64,000 bases of DNA. Origin: Bacteroidales bacterium. Its GTDB lineage: Bacteria; Bacteroidota; Bacteroidia; Bacteroidales; UBA932. This document shows positions 44,691 through 53,106 of this stretch, one piece after another; within the stretch, counting starts at the first letter, position 1, and the number at the start of each line of letters is the position of its first letter. The notes beneath the pieces are model-generated. The model had not been told where the DNA came from and did not search any database. It worked only from the letters and a program-made list of their open reading frames with translations. The translations under genes were made by a program, and so were the position numbers. Where the stretch lies: the NCBI GenBank assembly GCA_017399905.1, contig JAFQAR010000103.1, forward strand, positions 22,590 to 86,589, read 5' to 3'.

Positions 44691-44717
44691 TTCTTAAGTA
44701 ATTAAGCGCGTAAATGG

Positions 44718-44747
44718 TTGCAAAATGGTGCGAATTGATTATATTTG
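44718..44747 (+). promoter_or_regulatory. Promoter of the toxin-antitoxin operon
   Basis: TTG, 19 bases, TATATTTG: near-consensus. It sits 19 bases before the antitoxin ATG, leaving a short leader. Confidence 0.75.
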
Positions 44748-44766
44748 CAACCAAACAATATTGCAT

Positions 44767-45087
44767 ATGGCACAGACTGCATTTACAGTAAGGATGGATT
44801 CGGAAGTCAAAAGCAGGTTTGATGAACTTTGCAAGGACTTCGGTATGAGTGCAAATACAGCATTCAATATTTTTGCGCGTGCGGTAATAAAGCAGGAGCG
44901 GATACCGTTTGAGGTGGAGTCGGAGAGGCAGGTTTCCATTGCAAAGGCCTGGGAGACCATCGAGCGCATCCGCATGGCATCGGTCGAGAACGGAACTTCC
45001 GACATGTCGATGGAAGAAATCGATGAGGAGATCCGAAAGTGTAGGGAAGAAAGGCGTCAACATAAAAATAAGGAGGGGAAGGCATGA
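44767..45087 (+). CDS. RelB/DinJ-family antitoxin
   Basis: 106 residues from the ATG giving MAQTAFTVRM. The N-terminal half TAFTVRMDSEVKSRFDELC plus GMSANTAFNIFARAVI is the classic ribbon-helix-helix DNA-binding and dimerising part of RelB/DinJ. The C-terminal half, which in this family usually wraps around the toxin, includes residues 58-92 ([12 protein letters not shown]...EEIRKC). These same 35 residues are repeated exactly at the end of the adjacent toxin. The stop overlaps the toxin start (ATGA), and the operon promoter directly precedes it. A GTG-initiated longer form would begin upstream of the predicted transcription start, so I rejected it. Confidence 0.92.
   Translation: MAQTAFTVRMDSEVKSRFDELCKDFGMSANTAFNIFARAVIKQERIPFEVESERQVSIAKAWETIERIRMASVENGTSDMSMEEIDEEIRKCREERRQHKNKEGKA
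44938..45042 (+). repeat. 105-bp direct repeat, copy 1 (in the antitoxin gene)
   Basis: Starts ATTGCAAAGGCCTGGG and ends ATCCGAAAGTGT. It is identical to copy 2 at 45558-45662 except for one synonymous change (GCA to GCC, Ala). The copies are offset by 620 bases and encode the same peptide in different absolute frames. Confidence 0.92.
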
Positions 45088-45674
45088 TATTGCATGCTGT
45101 AATAGATACAAATGTAATTGTGTCAGGCCTTCTGACGAAAAATAACGAGTCTCCTACGAGAGTGATTCTGGATAATGTGTTTTCGGATAAAATCATTCCA
45201 TTGCTCAATTCTGAAATAATGATGGAGTATACGGATGTTCTTTCCAGAGGAAAGTTCAGATTGAGTGAGCAGGAAATCCGTACGATAATTGATATGTTTT
45301 CCGTCAAAGGAGAGACTTGTCCTCGATGCCCTACAGGTGTTTCATTACCGGACCCCGATGATCTTGTGTTTTATGAAACATATGCATCTTGCGAAAACTA
45401 CTATTTGATTACCGGAAACAAGAAGCATTTTCCTTCTGAAGGCAAGATAGTATCACCTGCAGAGATGGTACAGATTCTTCATCAGATGGAGCAGCATGCC
45501 TCAGGAATTCTTTCAGAGCCTCAAAGAATGTATATATCAGAAGAAAAGGCAGCGCTCATTGCAAAGGCCTGGGAGACCATCGAGCGCATCCGCATGGCCT
45601 CGGTCGAGAACGGAACTTCCGACATGTCGATGGAAGAAATCGATGAGGAGATCCGAAAGTGTCGCAGAGGTTAG
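45084..45674 (+). CDS. PIN-domain toxin with the antitoxin's C-terminal segment appended
   Basis: 196 residues. Residues 1-133 are a PIN ribonuclease of the putative toxin-antitoxin PIN family: [13 protein letters not shown] (Asp8), an internal acidic pair in [13 protein letters not shown] (Asp90 to Asp93) and [11 protein letters not shown]. Such toxins are normally about 130-140 residues. Here a linker (about 134-158) and residues 159-193, identical to antitoxin residues 58-92, follow, ending in RRG. The tail may fold back on the toxin and weaken it, alter antitoxin binding, or be a recombination scar. The PIN motif looks intact, so a pure pseudogene is not implied. Confidence 0.85.
   Translation: MILHAVIDTNVIVSGLLTKNNESPTRVILDNVFSDKIIPLLNSEIMMEYTDVLSRGKFRLSEQEIRTIIDMFSVKGETCPRCPTGVSLPDPDDLVFYETYASCENYYLITGNKKHFPSEGKIVSPAEMVQILHQMEQHASGILSEPQRMYISEEKAALIAKAWETIERIRMASVENGTSDMSMEEIDEEIRKCRRG
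45558..45662 (+). repeat. 105-bp direct repeat, copy 2 (at the 3' end of the toxin gene)
   Basis: A near-identical copy of the antitoxin segment. It is followed by only CGCAGAGGT before the stop. Recombination between the copies would remove 620 bases including nearly the whole toxin and leave an intact antitoxin ending KCRRG. Confidence 0.92.
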
Positions 45675-45694
45675 CGCCTTTTGATATTTATTTT

Positions 45695-45702
45695 TATCTT
45701 TG
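45695..45702 (+). promoter_or_regulatory. -7 element for aspS
   Basis: TATCTTTG fits the consensus and lies 46 bases upstream of the aspS ATG, just after the toxin gene. The -33 box is weak. Confidence 0.5.
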
Positions 45703-45748
45703 TCAGTTTTTAGACGGGATCGGAAAAAATATAAAACAACAAACATAT

Positions 45749-47521
45749 ATGTACAGAACACATACCTGCGGAGAGCTCCGCATAGAGAATGTCGGCCAGA
45801 CAGTTACACTGGCAGGTTGGGTGCAGAAGTCAAGGAAGCTTGGCGGAATGACCTTCGTGGACCTTCGTGACCGCTACGGAATAACCCAGCTTGTTGTCGA
45901 TGCACATGCAGATGCCGCACTTGTCGAGACTGCTGCCAGCCTCGGACGTGAGTGGGTGCTTCAGGTGACCGGCGAGGTCATCGAGCGTCAGAGCAAGAAC
46001 CCTAAGATGCCTACGGGTGACATCGAGATCAGCCTCAGCGCTATCAGGATCCTCAACAAGGCCAATACTCCTCCTTTCACAATCGAGGATGACAGCGACG
46101 GCGGTGAGGAACTCCGTGCTAAATACCGTTATCTCGACCTTCGCCGCGGCCCTCTCCAGAGAGCTCTCAAGATCCGTCATCAGATCGCACACGAGGTGCG
46201 CAACTATCTTGACGGACAGGGATTCCTTGAGATCGAGACTCCTTATCTCATCAAGTCGACTCCGGAGGGAGCACGCGACTTCGTCGTGCCTTCACGCATG
46301 AACCCCGGTCAGTTCTACGCACTCCCGCAGTCTCCTCAGACATTCAAGCAGCTCCTCATGGTGGCCGGTTATGACCGTTACTTCCAGATCGTGCGCTGCT
46401 TCCGCGACGAGGACCTCCGTGCCGACCGTCAGCCTGAGTTCACCCAGATCGACTGCGAGATGTCGTTCGTGGAGCAGGAGGATGTGCTCAATACATTCGA
46501 GGGAATGATGAGGACCCTCTTCAAGAATGTCCTCAATGTGGAGATCGCCGAGCGCATCCCTCGCATGAGCTGGTATGACGCGATGGATTTCTATGGCTCG
46601 GACAAGCCGGATATCCGTTTCGACATGAAGATCCATGAGATCACCGACCTCGTGAAGGGCTTCGGCTTCGCAGTGTTCGACGGTGTGGACTATATCGGCG
46701 CCATCAATGTGGAGGGTGCCGCAGCATATACCCGCAAGCAGATCGACGAGCTCACTGAGTGGGTTAAGAGACCTCAGGTGGGTGCAAAGGGACTCGTTTA
46801 CATCAAGCTCAACGAGGACGGAAGCATCAAGTCTTCAATCGACAAGTTCTACACTCCTGAGCAGCTCCAGGCTGTCGCTGACCGTCTCGGCGCAAAGAAG
46901 GGTGACATGATGCTCGTTCTCTGCGGTGCGAAGAGGAAGACGCAGAACATGCTCGGCGTGCTCCGTATAGAGATGGGTAACCGCCTCGGTCTCCGCGATC
47001 CGTTCAACTTCGCACCTCTCTGGGTGGTGGATTTCCCTCTCGTGGAGTGGGACGACGAGACCCAGCGTTTCTATGCGATGCACCATCCGTTCACAGCTCC
47101 TAAGCCTGAGCATGTGGAACTCTTCTACAGCGACAGGAAGGAAGACCTTGAGAAGGTATGCGCCAATGCATATGACTTCGTCCTCAACGGAACGGAGCTC
47201 GGCGGCGGATCGATCCGTATCCATGAAGCGGCAATGCAGGAGCGTATGTTCGAGGTTCTCGGCATCAGCAAGGAGGATGCGGACTACAAGTTCGGCTTCA
47301 TCATAAACGCCTTCAAGTTCGGTGCGCCTCCTCACGGCGGTCTTGCCTTCGGTTTCGACCGCGTATGTTCGCTCTTCGGCGGACAGGAGACCATCCGCGA
47401 CTACATCGCATTCCCTAAGAACAACCAGGGCCGCGACGTGATGATCGATTCCCCTTCATATATCGATCAGGAGCAGATGGAGGAACTTTTCCTCGAATCA
47501 AAAGCCGAGCGTAAGGAATAA
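45749..47521 (+). CDS. aspS: Aspartyl-tRNA synthetase
   Basis: A class II synthetase that charges tRNA-Asp (or also tRNA-Asn if the strain uses the indirect route; not decidable here). The true start is the ATG of [10 protein letters not shown], giving 590 residues; a longer frame runs back into the toxin gene and is not credible. Present are the N-terminal OB-fold anticodon-binding domain ([20 protein letters not shown]), class II motif 2 with [18 protein letters not shown], the bacterial GAD insertion (about 300-420) and motif 3 GLAFGFDR. A large hairpin element follows the stop. Confidence 0.97.
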   Translation: MYRTHTCGELRIENVGQTVTLAGWVQKSRKLGGMTFVDLRDRYGITQLVVDAHADAALVETAASLGREWVLQVTGEVIERQSKNPKMPTGDIEISLSAIRILNKANTPPFTIEDDSDGGEELRAKYRYLDLRRGPLQRALKIRHQIAHEVRNYLDGQGFLEIETPYLIKSTPEGARDFVVPSRMNPGQFYALPQSPQTFKQLLMVAGYDRYFQIVRCFRDEDLRADRQPEFTQIDCEMSFVEQEDVLNTFEGMMRTLFKNVLNVEIAERIPRMSWYDAMDFYGSDKPDIRFDMKIHEITDLVKGFGFAVFDGVDYIGAINVEGAAAYTRKQIDELTEWVKRPQVGAKGLVYIKLNEDGSIKSSIDKFYTPEQLQAVADRLGAKKGDMMLVLCGAKRKTQNMLGVLRIEMGNRLGLRDPFNFAPLWVVDFPLVEWDDETQRFYAMHHPFTAPKPEHVELFYSDRKEDLEKVCANAYDFVLNGTELGGGSIRIHEAAMQERMFEVLGISKEDADYKFGFIINAFKFGAPPHGGLAFGFDRVCSLFGGQETIRDYIAFPKNNQGRDVMIDSPSYIDQEQMEELFLESKAERKE

Positions 47522-47537
47522 GAGGTACGCGACCGAT

Positions 47538-47639
47538 AGAATCAGACCGGAAATGTATCGAAGCGACATGCCACCCACGGCTAGGGGGTGCCTGCCTTGG
47601 CAGGCGGGGGTCGCTGGAATACATTTCCGGTCTGATTCT
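47538..47639. repeat. 102-base cruciform-forming inverted repeat downstream of aspS
   Basis: Two perfect 21-base arms (47538-47558 and 47619-47639; the left arm starts AGAATCAGACCGG) enclose a continued 6-bp stem (AGCGAC / GTCGCT) after a 3-base bulge. Inside are two small hairpins, CACCC/GGGTG and CCTGCC-TT-GGCAGG. No ORF and no T-tract. It could be a MITE-like or REP-doublet element, an RNA structure stabilising the aspS transcript, or a structured ncRNA. Confidence 0.8.
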
Positions 47640-47727
47640 GTATGAGATCCTTTAACAAAATCCCCTGACCTGCGTCCTTATTGTCGGGTACCCTGAATAA
47701 GTATAATATAAAAACGGACTTTGTAAT

Positions 47728-48237
47728 ATGAAAAGAATCATTTTTGCAGTGCTGATGCTGACATTCCTGATGCCGTCCGCATCGGCCGGAGAAAGAAAAT
47801 TCAAGACACGGGATGTAATAAGACTTGTGAACGAGTTCAAGTCGGAAGAAGGCTTTGACGTAGTCTCTGTGGGAAGCTTCGGACTGGGACTGGTGAAGAT
47901 GGTCGCAAAACTGGAAGCCGATGATGAAGAGGACAGGCAGGCCCTCAAGCTTCTGGACAATATAAACAAGGTGGTTGTCGTGGAGTATGAAGAAGCCTCT
48001 GACGCTTCCAGAAAGGCCTTTGACTCAAGGCTCGGGCATATCCTGGAAAATGCCGAAAAGGTGCTTGAAGTAAAGGAGGACGGCGAAAATCTGAACATCT
48101 ACGGAACCTCGGCGGATGACGGAGGTTCGATAGATGACCTTATGATCTATGTGCAGGAAGATTGCACGCTCATATGCATATTGGGAAGCGTAAGCATGGA
48201 GGATATCGCCTCTCTGGTGGAAATGACGAATGAATGA
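47728..48237 (+). CDS. DUF4252-type exported protein (first copy)
   Basis: 169 residues with a signal peptide ending near PSASA. The body resembles DUF4252 proteins of Bacteroidetes: an N-terminal helical part, VVVVEYEEAS, VKEDGENLNIYG and a final LICILGSVSMEDIASLVEM strand-helix. Function is unknown; members usually sit beside ECF sigma factors as here. The stop overlaps the sigma-factor start by 8 bases, indicating coupling. A second, diverged copy ends the same operon. Confidence 0.8.
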   Translation: MKRIIFAVLMLTFLMPSASAGERKFKTRDVIRLVNEFKSEEGFDVVSVGSFGLGLVKMVAKLEADDEEDRQALKLLDNINKVVVVEYEEASDASRKAFDSRLGHILENAEKVLEVKEDGENLNIYGTSADDGGSIDDLMIYVQEDCTLICILGSVSMEDIASLVEMTNE

Positions 48238-48712
48238 CATCAATGACATATGGATTCCTCTTGCGGACAGGTTCTACCGCGTGGCCTATCATCTTCTTGA
48301 ATCCAGGGAGGATGCCGAAGATGCCGTGCAGGAGCTGTATCTGAAGATCCTGTCATCAGGAAAGGACCTTTCGTCCGTGCAGAATCCGGCCGCATACGGA
48401 ATAACCCTTCTGAAGAACATCTGCATAGACAGGATAAGGAGGCGTAAGGTTAGGATGACGGTACAGATAGAGGAATACATGATGTCGGATGCTTCCGGGC
48501 CTGAAAAGTCAGCCGTCGACAAGGACAGGCTCGGCAGGCTGATGGAAGAGATCGGAAGGCTTCCGGAGCGGCAGGCCGTCGTGCTTCGGATGAGGACGCT
48601 CGAAGGACTCGAATACGAAGAGATCGCGAAGCGGACAGGCCTGTCTCAGATAAATGTAAGGGTGCTGACAAGCATGGCAAGGAAAACTTTGAAAAAGCGG
48701 ATGGAAAAATGA
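48230..48712 (+). CDS. ECF-type RNA polymerase sigma factor
   Basis: 160 residues with region 2 (FYRVAYHLLESREDAEDAVQ, core-polymerase and -10 contacts) and region 4 (LPERQAVVLRMRTLEGLEYE, then TGLSQINVRVLTSMARKTLK as the HTH). No extra domain. It starts within the upstream DUF4252 gene and overlaps the next gene by 4 bases (ATGA), so the three are translated together. It most likely drives its own operon and responds to the small membrane protein encoded next. Confidence 0.93.
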   Translation: MNDINDIWIPLADRFYRVAYHLLESREDAEDAVQELYLKILSSGKDLSSVQNPAAYGITLLKNICIDRIRRRKVRMTVQIEEYMMSDASGPEKSAVDKDRLGRLMEEIGRLPERQAVVLRMRTLEGLEYEEIAKRTGLSQINVRVLTSMARKTLKKRMEK

Positions 48713-49074
48713 AATCGATAAGGGACATAGAACTCATGACGACTGAGGAGCTCGAGCAGATCTCTCTTGATGAGGGCATCGAGGTGCCTCGGGGCCTTTC
48801 CTCAAGGGTGGTGGCTGCCGTAAAGGCGTCTCTCTTCAGGAAAAGGATGTTCAGGACCGCAGGCATAGCTGCAGCGGTGGCCGTTCTGGCAGGTGCAGGT
48901 TTCGGCATCGCCGGTTTTCAGAATGAGCCGGAAGATACGTTCGACGATCCGTACCTTGCCTATGCTGAAGTCGAAAAGGCCTTCGCCCGCATGTCGGAAG
49001 GCATGAAGAAGGGCATGGACATGGCCGGGGAATCGGAAGCAATGATAAACAGGACCATAGAAATATTAAAATAA
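48709..49074 (+). CDS. Small single-pass membrane protein, probable anti-sigma factor
   Basis: 121 residues. A cytosolic N-terminal part of about 45 residues (IRDIELMTTEELEQISLDEG) precedes one membrane helix (AGIAAAVAVLAGAGFGIAGF), then a charged periplasmic tail. No zinc-binding HxxxCxxC motif or FecR domain is present. The assignment rests on position directly after an ECF sigma gene and on topology; the family itself is not one I recognise. Confidence 0.65.
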   Translation: MKSIRDIELMTTEELEQISLDEGIEVPRGLSSRVVAAVKASLFRKRMFRTAGIAAAVAVLAGAGFGIAGFQNEPEDTFDDPYLAYAEVEKAFARMSEGMKKGMDMAGESEAMINRTIEILK

Positions 49075-49085
49075 TCATTGAAAAT

Positions 49086-49577
49086 ATGAAAAGAATCATC
49101 GCGGCTGCGGCCATGATCATCATGGCGACTGCGGCATATGCTCAGGAAGGAAGGAGCATATACAACAGATATTCAGGCGGAGAAGGCGTTTCGGCCGTAT
49201 ACATATCTCCGGCAATGTTCAAGCTTATAGGAAATCTTCCGGATCTGGATGTTGAAGTGGGAGATGACGAATCTGTAAACATAGCGCCGCTGATCAGGAC
49301 CTTCCAGGGCTTCTACATGCTGGATATTTCCGATGCTTCCGTGAAGGAATCCCTGATGAAGGATGTCAGGGCAATGATAGGCAAGGGGAGGTATGAACTT
49401 CTTATGGAAGTGAAGGAAGATGGGGAAGATCTGCATATCTATACTGCCGGAGACGACAAGATCGTCGAGAGCTTTGTTTTCATAGCCTCGGATGGAGACG
49501 ATGTGCAGTTCATATGCATCGATGGGGCGATGAACAGGTCGGACATCGAGGAGATCATAGGAAAAGCCGTCCGTTAG
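49086..49577 (+). CDS. DUF4252-type exported protein (second copy)
   Basis: 163 residues with a signal peptide ending near AAYAQ. It shares the layout of the first copy: an IAPLIRTFQGFYMLDIS strand, LLMEVKEDGEDLHIYTAG and VQFICIDGAMNRSDIEEII at the end. These line up with VKEDGENLNIYG and LICILGSVSMEDIASL of the other copy. The pair flanks the sigma and membrane-protein genes. Function unknown; perhaps the regulon's signal or output. The stop codon lies within a terminator hairpin. Confidence 0.8.
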   Translation: MKRIIAAAAMIIMATAAYAQEGRSIYNRYSGGEGVSAVYISPAMFKLIGNLPDLDVEVGDDESVNIAPLIRTFQGFYMLDISDASVKESLMKDVRAMIGKGRYELLMEVKEDGEDLHIYTAGDDKIVESFVFIASDGDDVQFICIDGAMNRSDIEEIIGKAVR

Positions 49578-49590
49578 GATGGCTTTTTTC
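49562..49590 (+). terminator. Terminator of the DUF4252-sigma operon, overlapping the last stop codon
   Basis: AAGCCGTCC and GGATGGCTT pair over 9 bp with one G-U, with a 4-base loop containing the TAG stop, followed by a run of T. Confidence 0.8.
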
Positions 49591-49674
49591 ATATGCATAT
49601 AAAAAGAAAAAAGCCGACCTTAGTAAAGGACGACCTGCATATAATTGTACCTCGTCAGGTGATTCAAAATTTAA

Positions 49675-49692
49675 GTCAGCATTTCTGCTGAC
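49675..49692 (-). terminator. Hairpin terminator downstream of tRNA-Gly
   Basis: On the minus strand GTCAGCA and TGCTGAC form a perfect 7-bp stem with a 4-base loop, followed by TTAAATTTTG, four bases after the encoded CCA. Confidence 0.6.
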
Positions 49693-49695
49693 TCT

Positions 49696-49771
49696 TGGAG
49701 CGGAAAACGAGACTCGAACTCGCGACCCCAACCTTGGCAAGGTTGTGCTCTACCAACTGAGCTATTTCCGC
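49696..49771 (-). tRNA. tRNA-Gly (anticodon GCC), CCA encoded
   Basis: The minus strand folds as a cloverleaf: acceptor GCGGAAA/TTTCCGC, D arm with AGCTCAGTTGGTAGAGC, anticodon stem CAACC/GGTTG around loop TTGCCAA (anticodon GCC, glycine), T arm with GGTTCGA-like GAGTTCGAGTC, discriminator T, then CCA. 73 bases plus CCA. Confidence 0.95.
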
Positions 49772-49860
49772 ATTTTCCTCAAACGGGATTGCAAAGGTAC
49801 GAAGTTTTTTCAAACCTCCAAACTTTTTTGCGTAAATTTTTGGAAAAACATCAAAAAATG

Positions 49861-49897
49861 TAAAAACAGGGCCGGAATCAATCATTTCCGGCCCTGT
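49861..49897 (-). terminator. Terminator of the GH43-kduD-EIIC-kduI operon
   Basis: On the minus strand a 12-bp perfect stem (ACAGGGCCGGAA arm with its complement) has an 8-base loop and a following TTTTT. It lies 7 bases after the kduI stop. Confidence 0.9.
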
Positions 49898-49904
49898 CCT
49901 TCGG

Positions 49905-50846
49905 TTATCTCATCTCTGTGTAAGGGATTTCGTCCTTGTCCCCGTAATTCAGGTTCTCTCCTCCCATGCCCCATATGAACATGTAGTTGCTTGTTCCTGC
50001 AGCCGCGTGGATCGACCACTCCGGTGAAGTGATGGCCTGCTCGTTGTGCATCCACACGAGACGCTGCTGCTTCGGCTCTCCCATGAGGTGGCATATTGCG
50101 TTGCCTTCCGGTACGTTGAAATAGAAATATGCCTCCATGCGGCGTGTGTGGGTATGTGCCGGCATCGTGTTCCATACAGAGCCTGGCTTGAGTTCAGTCA
50201 GACCCATCTGGAGCTGGTTTGTGCCGCCGCCCTTCTTCTTGCTGAGCACCGAGCTCACGATGAGCTGGTTCACGACGCGGTCGTTGCTGTCCTCCATCTT
50301 TCCGTATTTGTCTGACTGTGCGATCGCGTACTTCTTAGGATCTGCGTTCTGGTCCGTTGTGATGAGCTGAGTCACATACTCCTTGTATGCAGGAGTGGAG
50401 TTGATGTAGAATTTGGCAGGATTGGCAGGGTCTACGCTTCTGAATGTGACCTCCTTCTTGCCGCAGCCCACGTAAAGTCCTTCCTTGAAGCTCATCGGAT
50501 ATTCCTTCCCGTCCACAGTGACTACGCCGTCACCGCCCACGTTGATGACTCCGAGTTCGCGTCTGTCAAGGAAATGCTCGGCCTTGAGCTCGTCGAACGT
50601 TTCAAGGACGAGTACCTTGCCGACAGGCATTGCGCCTCCGTAGATGAGGCGGTCATAAAGTGTGTAGGTCAGGTTGATTTCGTCCGGAGACATCACCTTC
50701 TCCATCAGGAAGGCGCTGCGCAGACGCTCTGTGTCGTAGTGTTTCACGTCATCGGGATGACATGCTGTCTGAACCGTGTAGTTCAGCTGTGCGGAAGCTG
50801 CAATTGTCATAAGTGTCAATGCTGTAGTTAAAATGGTTTTCTTCAT
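49905..50846 (-). CDS. kduI: 5-dehydro-4-deoxy-D-glucuronate isomerase (KduI) with an N-terminal signal peptide
   Basis: It isomerises 5-keto-4-deoxyuronate, the spontaneous product of unsaturated uronates released by polysaccharide lyases. The body matches Kdu[36 protein letters not shown], and the metal-binding cupin block [18 protein letters not shown] with a later [18 protein letters not shown]. Unusually the protein starts with [20 protein letters not shown], a good Sec signal, while KduI is normally cytosolic and begins near the [14 protein letters not shown] part. It is the last gene of the operon, 2 bases after the EIIC gene. Confidence 0.92.
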   Translation of the reverse strand: MKKTILTTALTLMTIAASAQLNYTVQTACHPDDVKHYDTERLRSAFLMEKVMSPDEINLTYTLYDRLIYGGAMPVGKVLVLETFDELKAEHFLDRRELGVINVGGDGVVTVDGKEYPMSFKEGLYVGCGKKEVTFRSVDPANPAKFYINSTPAYKEYVTQLITTDQNADPKKYAIAQSDKYGKMEDSNDRVVNQLIVSSVLSKKKGGGTNQLQMGLTELKPGSVWNTMPAHTHTRRMEAYFYFNVPEGNAICHLMGEPKQQRLVWMHNEQAITSPEWSIHAAAGTSNYMFIWGMGGENLNYGDKDEIPYTEMR

Positions 50847-50848
50847 AT

Positions 50849-52276
50849 TTATTCTGTTTTGTTTTCATTGTTTTCAGCCTGCGGCTCTGCGGCAGGTGCG
50901 TTCTGGTAGCGGATGATGGCGCGTCTGTTGAGGAACATCAGGAACGCTGTCACAAGCACCAGGACGGTCACCCCTATCCATTTGCATGAATGTGTGAGGT
51001 GGAAGATGACCCAGGCCAGAGGGTTGGATGCAAAGTCAAGTGATCCGCCTTCGAATCCTGCCGGAATAGCTACGGCTGCGTCGCCAGTGCTGGCGTATAC
51101 GTCCTTGGCAGCCTGAGTGAAATAAGGAGCCAGGTCGGTCACGAAATAAAGGCCGACGAGCATGAGCAGGAGACCTATTATGAAGGTCTTAGGTATGTTG
51201 CCCTTGGTTATCGGAAGGATGAGAGGGAACACATAGAACATTCCTGCGAGGGATGCCAGAGGAAGGAATTCGTTGCCCGGAAGCACCACGGCGAGGATGA
51301 GTGTTGCCGGGATGAGCAGGAGCGATACGACGAGGGTGGCCGGATGCCCGATCACGAGGGCCGGGCTCATTCCGATGTTGAGGCCCTTGGCTCCCTTGAA
51401 TTTCCTGTCGATCAGTTCCCTTGTGGCGTCCGAGATAGGCTTGAGTCCTTCTATGAAGAGGGAAGTGATGCGCGGGATGAGCTCCATCACGGCTCCCATC
51501 TTTATGCCGAGTCCGAGGATGTAAGGAACCTTTTCCGCCACTTCCTTCCAGCTGTCGCATGAAAGGGCTCCGATGATGATTCCGACTATCACTCCGAGGA
51601 AAAGCGGCTCTCCGAGAAGGCCGAACTTCTTCTTCATTCCCTCAGCGTCGATGTCGATCCTGTTTATTCCCGGAATCTTGTCCAGTCCCTTGTTCAGGAC
51701 CTCGGCGACAGGCACGAATCCCTGACAGAAAGGCTGTGGGATGGATATTCCTTCCATCTTGTCGTAGAATCCCTGGAAACGGTCAGCAGTGTAGTCTGCC
51801 AGTATCAGGGTGATGATGTAGCATATGATGGCCGCGAAGAATCCCCACCAGATGTTGTCGGATGCGAAATATACGATGGCGCCGATGAAGGCGAAATGCC
51901 AGTAGTTCCACAGGTCGATGTTCACGGTCCTTGTGGTCTTTGTCAGGAGCATTAGGATGTTGACTCCCAGACATATCGGGATGATGAAGGCTCCTACTGA
52001 CGTGTTGTATGCCACAGAGGCCGCTGCAGGCCATCCCATGTCGAAGACCTTGAGCTGGAGCCCGTAGATTTCCACGACTCTTGCCAGGGCCGGTCCGAGG
52101 GTGCTTGTCAGCAGCGATGTGATGACGGACAGTCCGACGAAGCCTACTCCCACCAGAAGTCCGCTCTTGAGGGCCTTGCTGAACCTGATGCCGATGCAGA
52201 CGCCGAGGATCGTGAAGATTATTGGCATCATCACGGCTGCGCCGAGTCCGATGATATAGCTGAATACCTGTTCCAT
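50849..52276 (-). CDS. PTS galactitol-family EIIC-like permease (orphan)
   Basis: 475 residues with about 10-12 membrane helices. The N-terminus [20 protein letters not shown], the [21 protein letters not shown] block and [22 protein letters not shown] follow the galactitol-type EIIC (GatC) family. No EIIA, EIIB, HPr or EI gene is nearby, and most Bacteroidetes lack a PTS. It therefore probably works as a secondary transporter or facilitator. Placed between kduD and kduI, its likely cargo is an unsaturated uronate derivative; this is inference from context. It ends 2 bases before kduI. Confidence 0.85.
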   Translation of the reverse strand: MEQVFSYIIGLGAAVMMPIIFTILGVCIGIRFSKALKSGLLVGVGFVGLSVITSLLTSTLGPALARVVEIYGLQLKVFDMGWPAAASVAYNTSVGAFIIPICLGVNILMLLTKTTRTVNIDLWNYWHFAFIGAIVYFASDNIWWGFFAAIICYIITLILADYTADRFQGFYDKMEGISIPQPFCQGFVPVAEVLNKGLDKIPGINRIDIDAEGMKKKFGLLGEPLFLGVIVGIIIGALSCDSWKEVAEKVPYILGLGIKMGAVMELIPRITSLFIEGLKPISDATRELIDRKFKGAKGLNIGMSPALVIGHPATLVVSLLLIPATLILAVVLPGNEFLPLASLAGMFYVFPLILPITKGNIPKTFIIGLLLMLVGLYFVTDLAPYFTQAAKDVYASTGDAAVAIPAGFEGGSLDFASNPLAWVIFHLTHSCKWIGVTVLVLVTAFLMFLNRRAIIRYQNAPAAEPQAENNENKTE

Positions 52277-52279
52277 ATG

Positions 52280-53074
52280 TTATTTAGGCTGTTTTCCGAT
52301 GTATGCGAGGATACCGCCGTCGACATAGAGCACATGTCCGTTGACGAAGTCCGAAGCCTCCGAAGCGAGGAACACCACAGGTCCCATGAGGTCTTCAGGG
52401 GTGCCCCAGCGCTCTGCAGGAGTCTTTGCCACGATGAACGAGTCGAACGGGTGGCGGCTGCCGTCAGCCTGGCGCTCGCGGAGCGGAGCGGTCTGTGGGG
52501 TGGCGATGTATCCCGGACCGATGCCGTTGCACTGGATGTTGTACTGGCCGTATTCGGATGCGATGTTTCTTGTGAGCATCTTCAGTCCTCCCTTTGCGGA
52601 AGCATAGGCGGAAACGGTCTCACGGCCGAGTTCGGACATCATCGAGCATATGTTGATGATCTTTCCGGCCTTCTTCTCCATCATTCCCGGAAGTACCGCC
52701 TTCGCGCAGATGTAAGGAGCGACGAGGTCGATGTCCACCACCTGACGGAACTCTTCGGCAGCCATCTCGTGCATAGGGATGCGCTTGATGATGCCTGCGT
52801 TGTTCACAAGGATGTCGACAGGTCCGAGAGTGGCGGCGATGTCGGCCACCATTGCCTTTACGCCTTCCTCGTCGGTGCAGTCGCAGATGTATCCTTTTGC
52901 GTCTATTCCGAGGGCCTTGTAGTCTTCAAGAGCCTTGTCCATGTTTGCCTGTGTGCGGCAGTTGAATGCGATCCTTGCACCGGCCTCGGCAAGAGCGCGG
53001 GCCATTGCGAATCCTATTCCGTAGGCTGCTCCGGTAACGAGAGCCACCTTACCTTCAAGAGAAAAGTTGACCAT
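52280..53074 (-). CDS. kduD: 2-dehydro-3-deoxy-D-gluconate 5-dehydrogenase
   Basis: A cytosolic short-chain dehydrogenase of 264 residues that reduces the KduI product (2,5-diketo-3-deoxygluconate) to KDG with NAD(P)H. It has the TGAAYGIG cofactor loop, NNAG, catalytic Ser in ICSMMSELG and YxxxK in SAYASAKGG. YVDGGILAYIGKQP is the usual KduD C-terminus. SDR specificity is hard to read alone; the presence of kduI two genes away makes KduD much the best call. It starts 32 bases after the GH43 gene. Confidence 0.9.
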   Translation of the reverse strand: MVNFSLEGKVALVTGAAYGIGFAMARALAEAGARIAFNCRTQANMDKALEDYKALGIDAKGYICDCTDEEGVKAMVADIAATLGPVDILVNNAGIIKRIPMHEMAAEEFRQVVDIDLVAPYICAKAVLPGMMEKKAGKIINICSMMSELGRETVSAYASAKGGLKMLTRNIASEYGQYNIQCNGIGPGYIATPQTAPLRERQADGSRHPFDSFIVAKTPAERWGTPEDLMGPVVFLASEASDFVNGHVLYVDGGILAYIGKQPK

Positions 53075-53106
53075 ATCAGTTTTCTGTTTTCAATTGTTAA
53101 TTCTTG

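Noticed and set aside
45659-45748. Upstream extension of aspS into the toxin gene
   Set aside because: The aspartyl-tRNA synthetase family begins at the [10 protein letters not shown] Met, and a -7 box lies between the two.
47538-47639. The cruciform as an ordinary terminator of aspS
   Set aside because: No T-tract follows either arm and the stem is far longer and branched; kept as a repeat/structured element instead.
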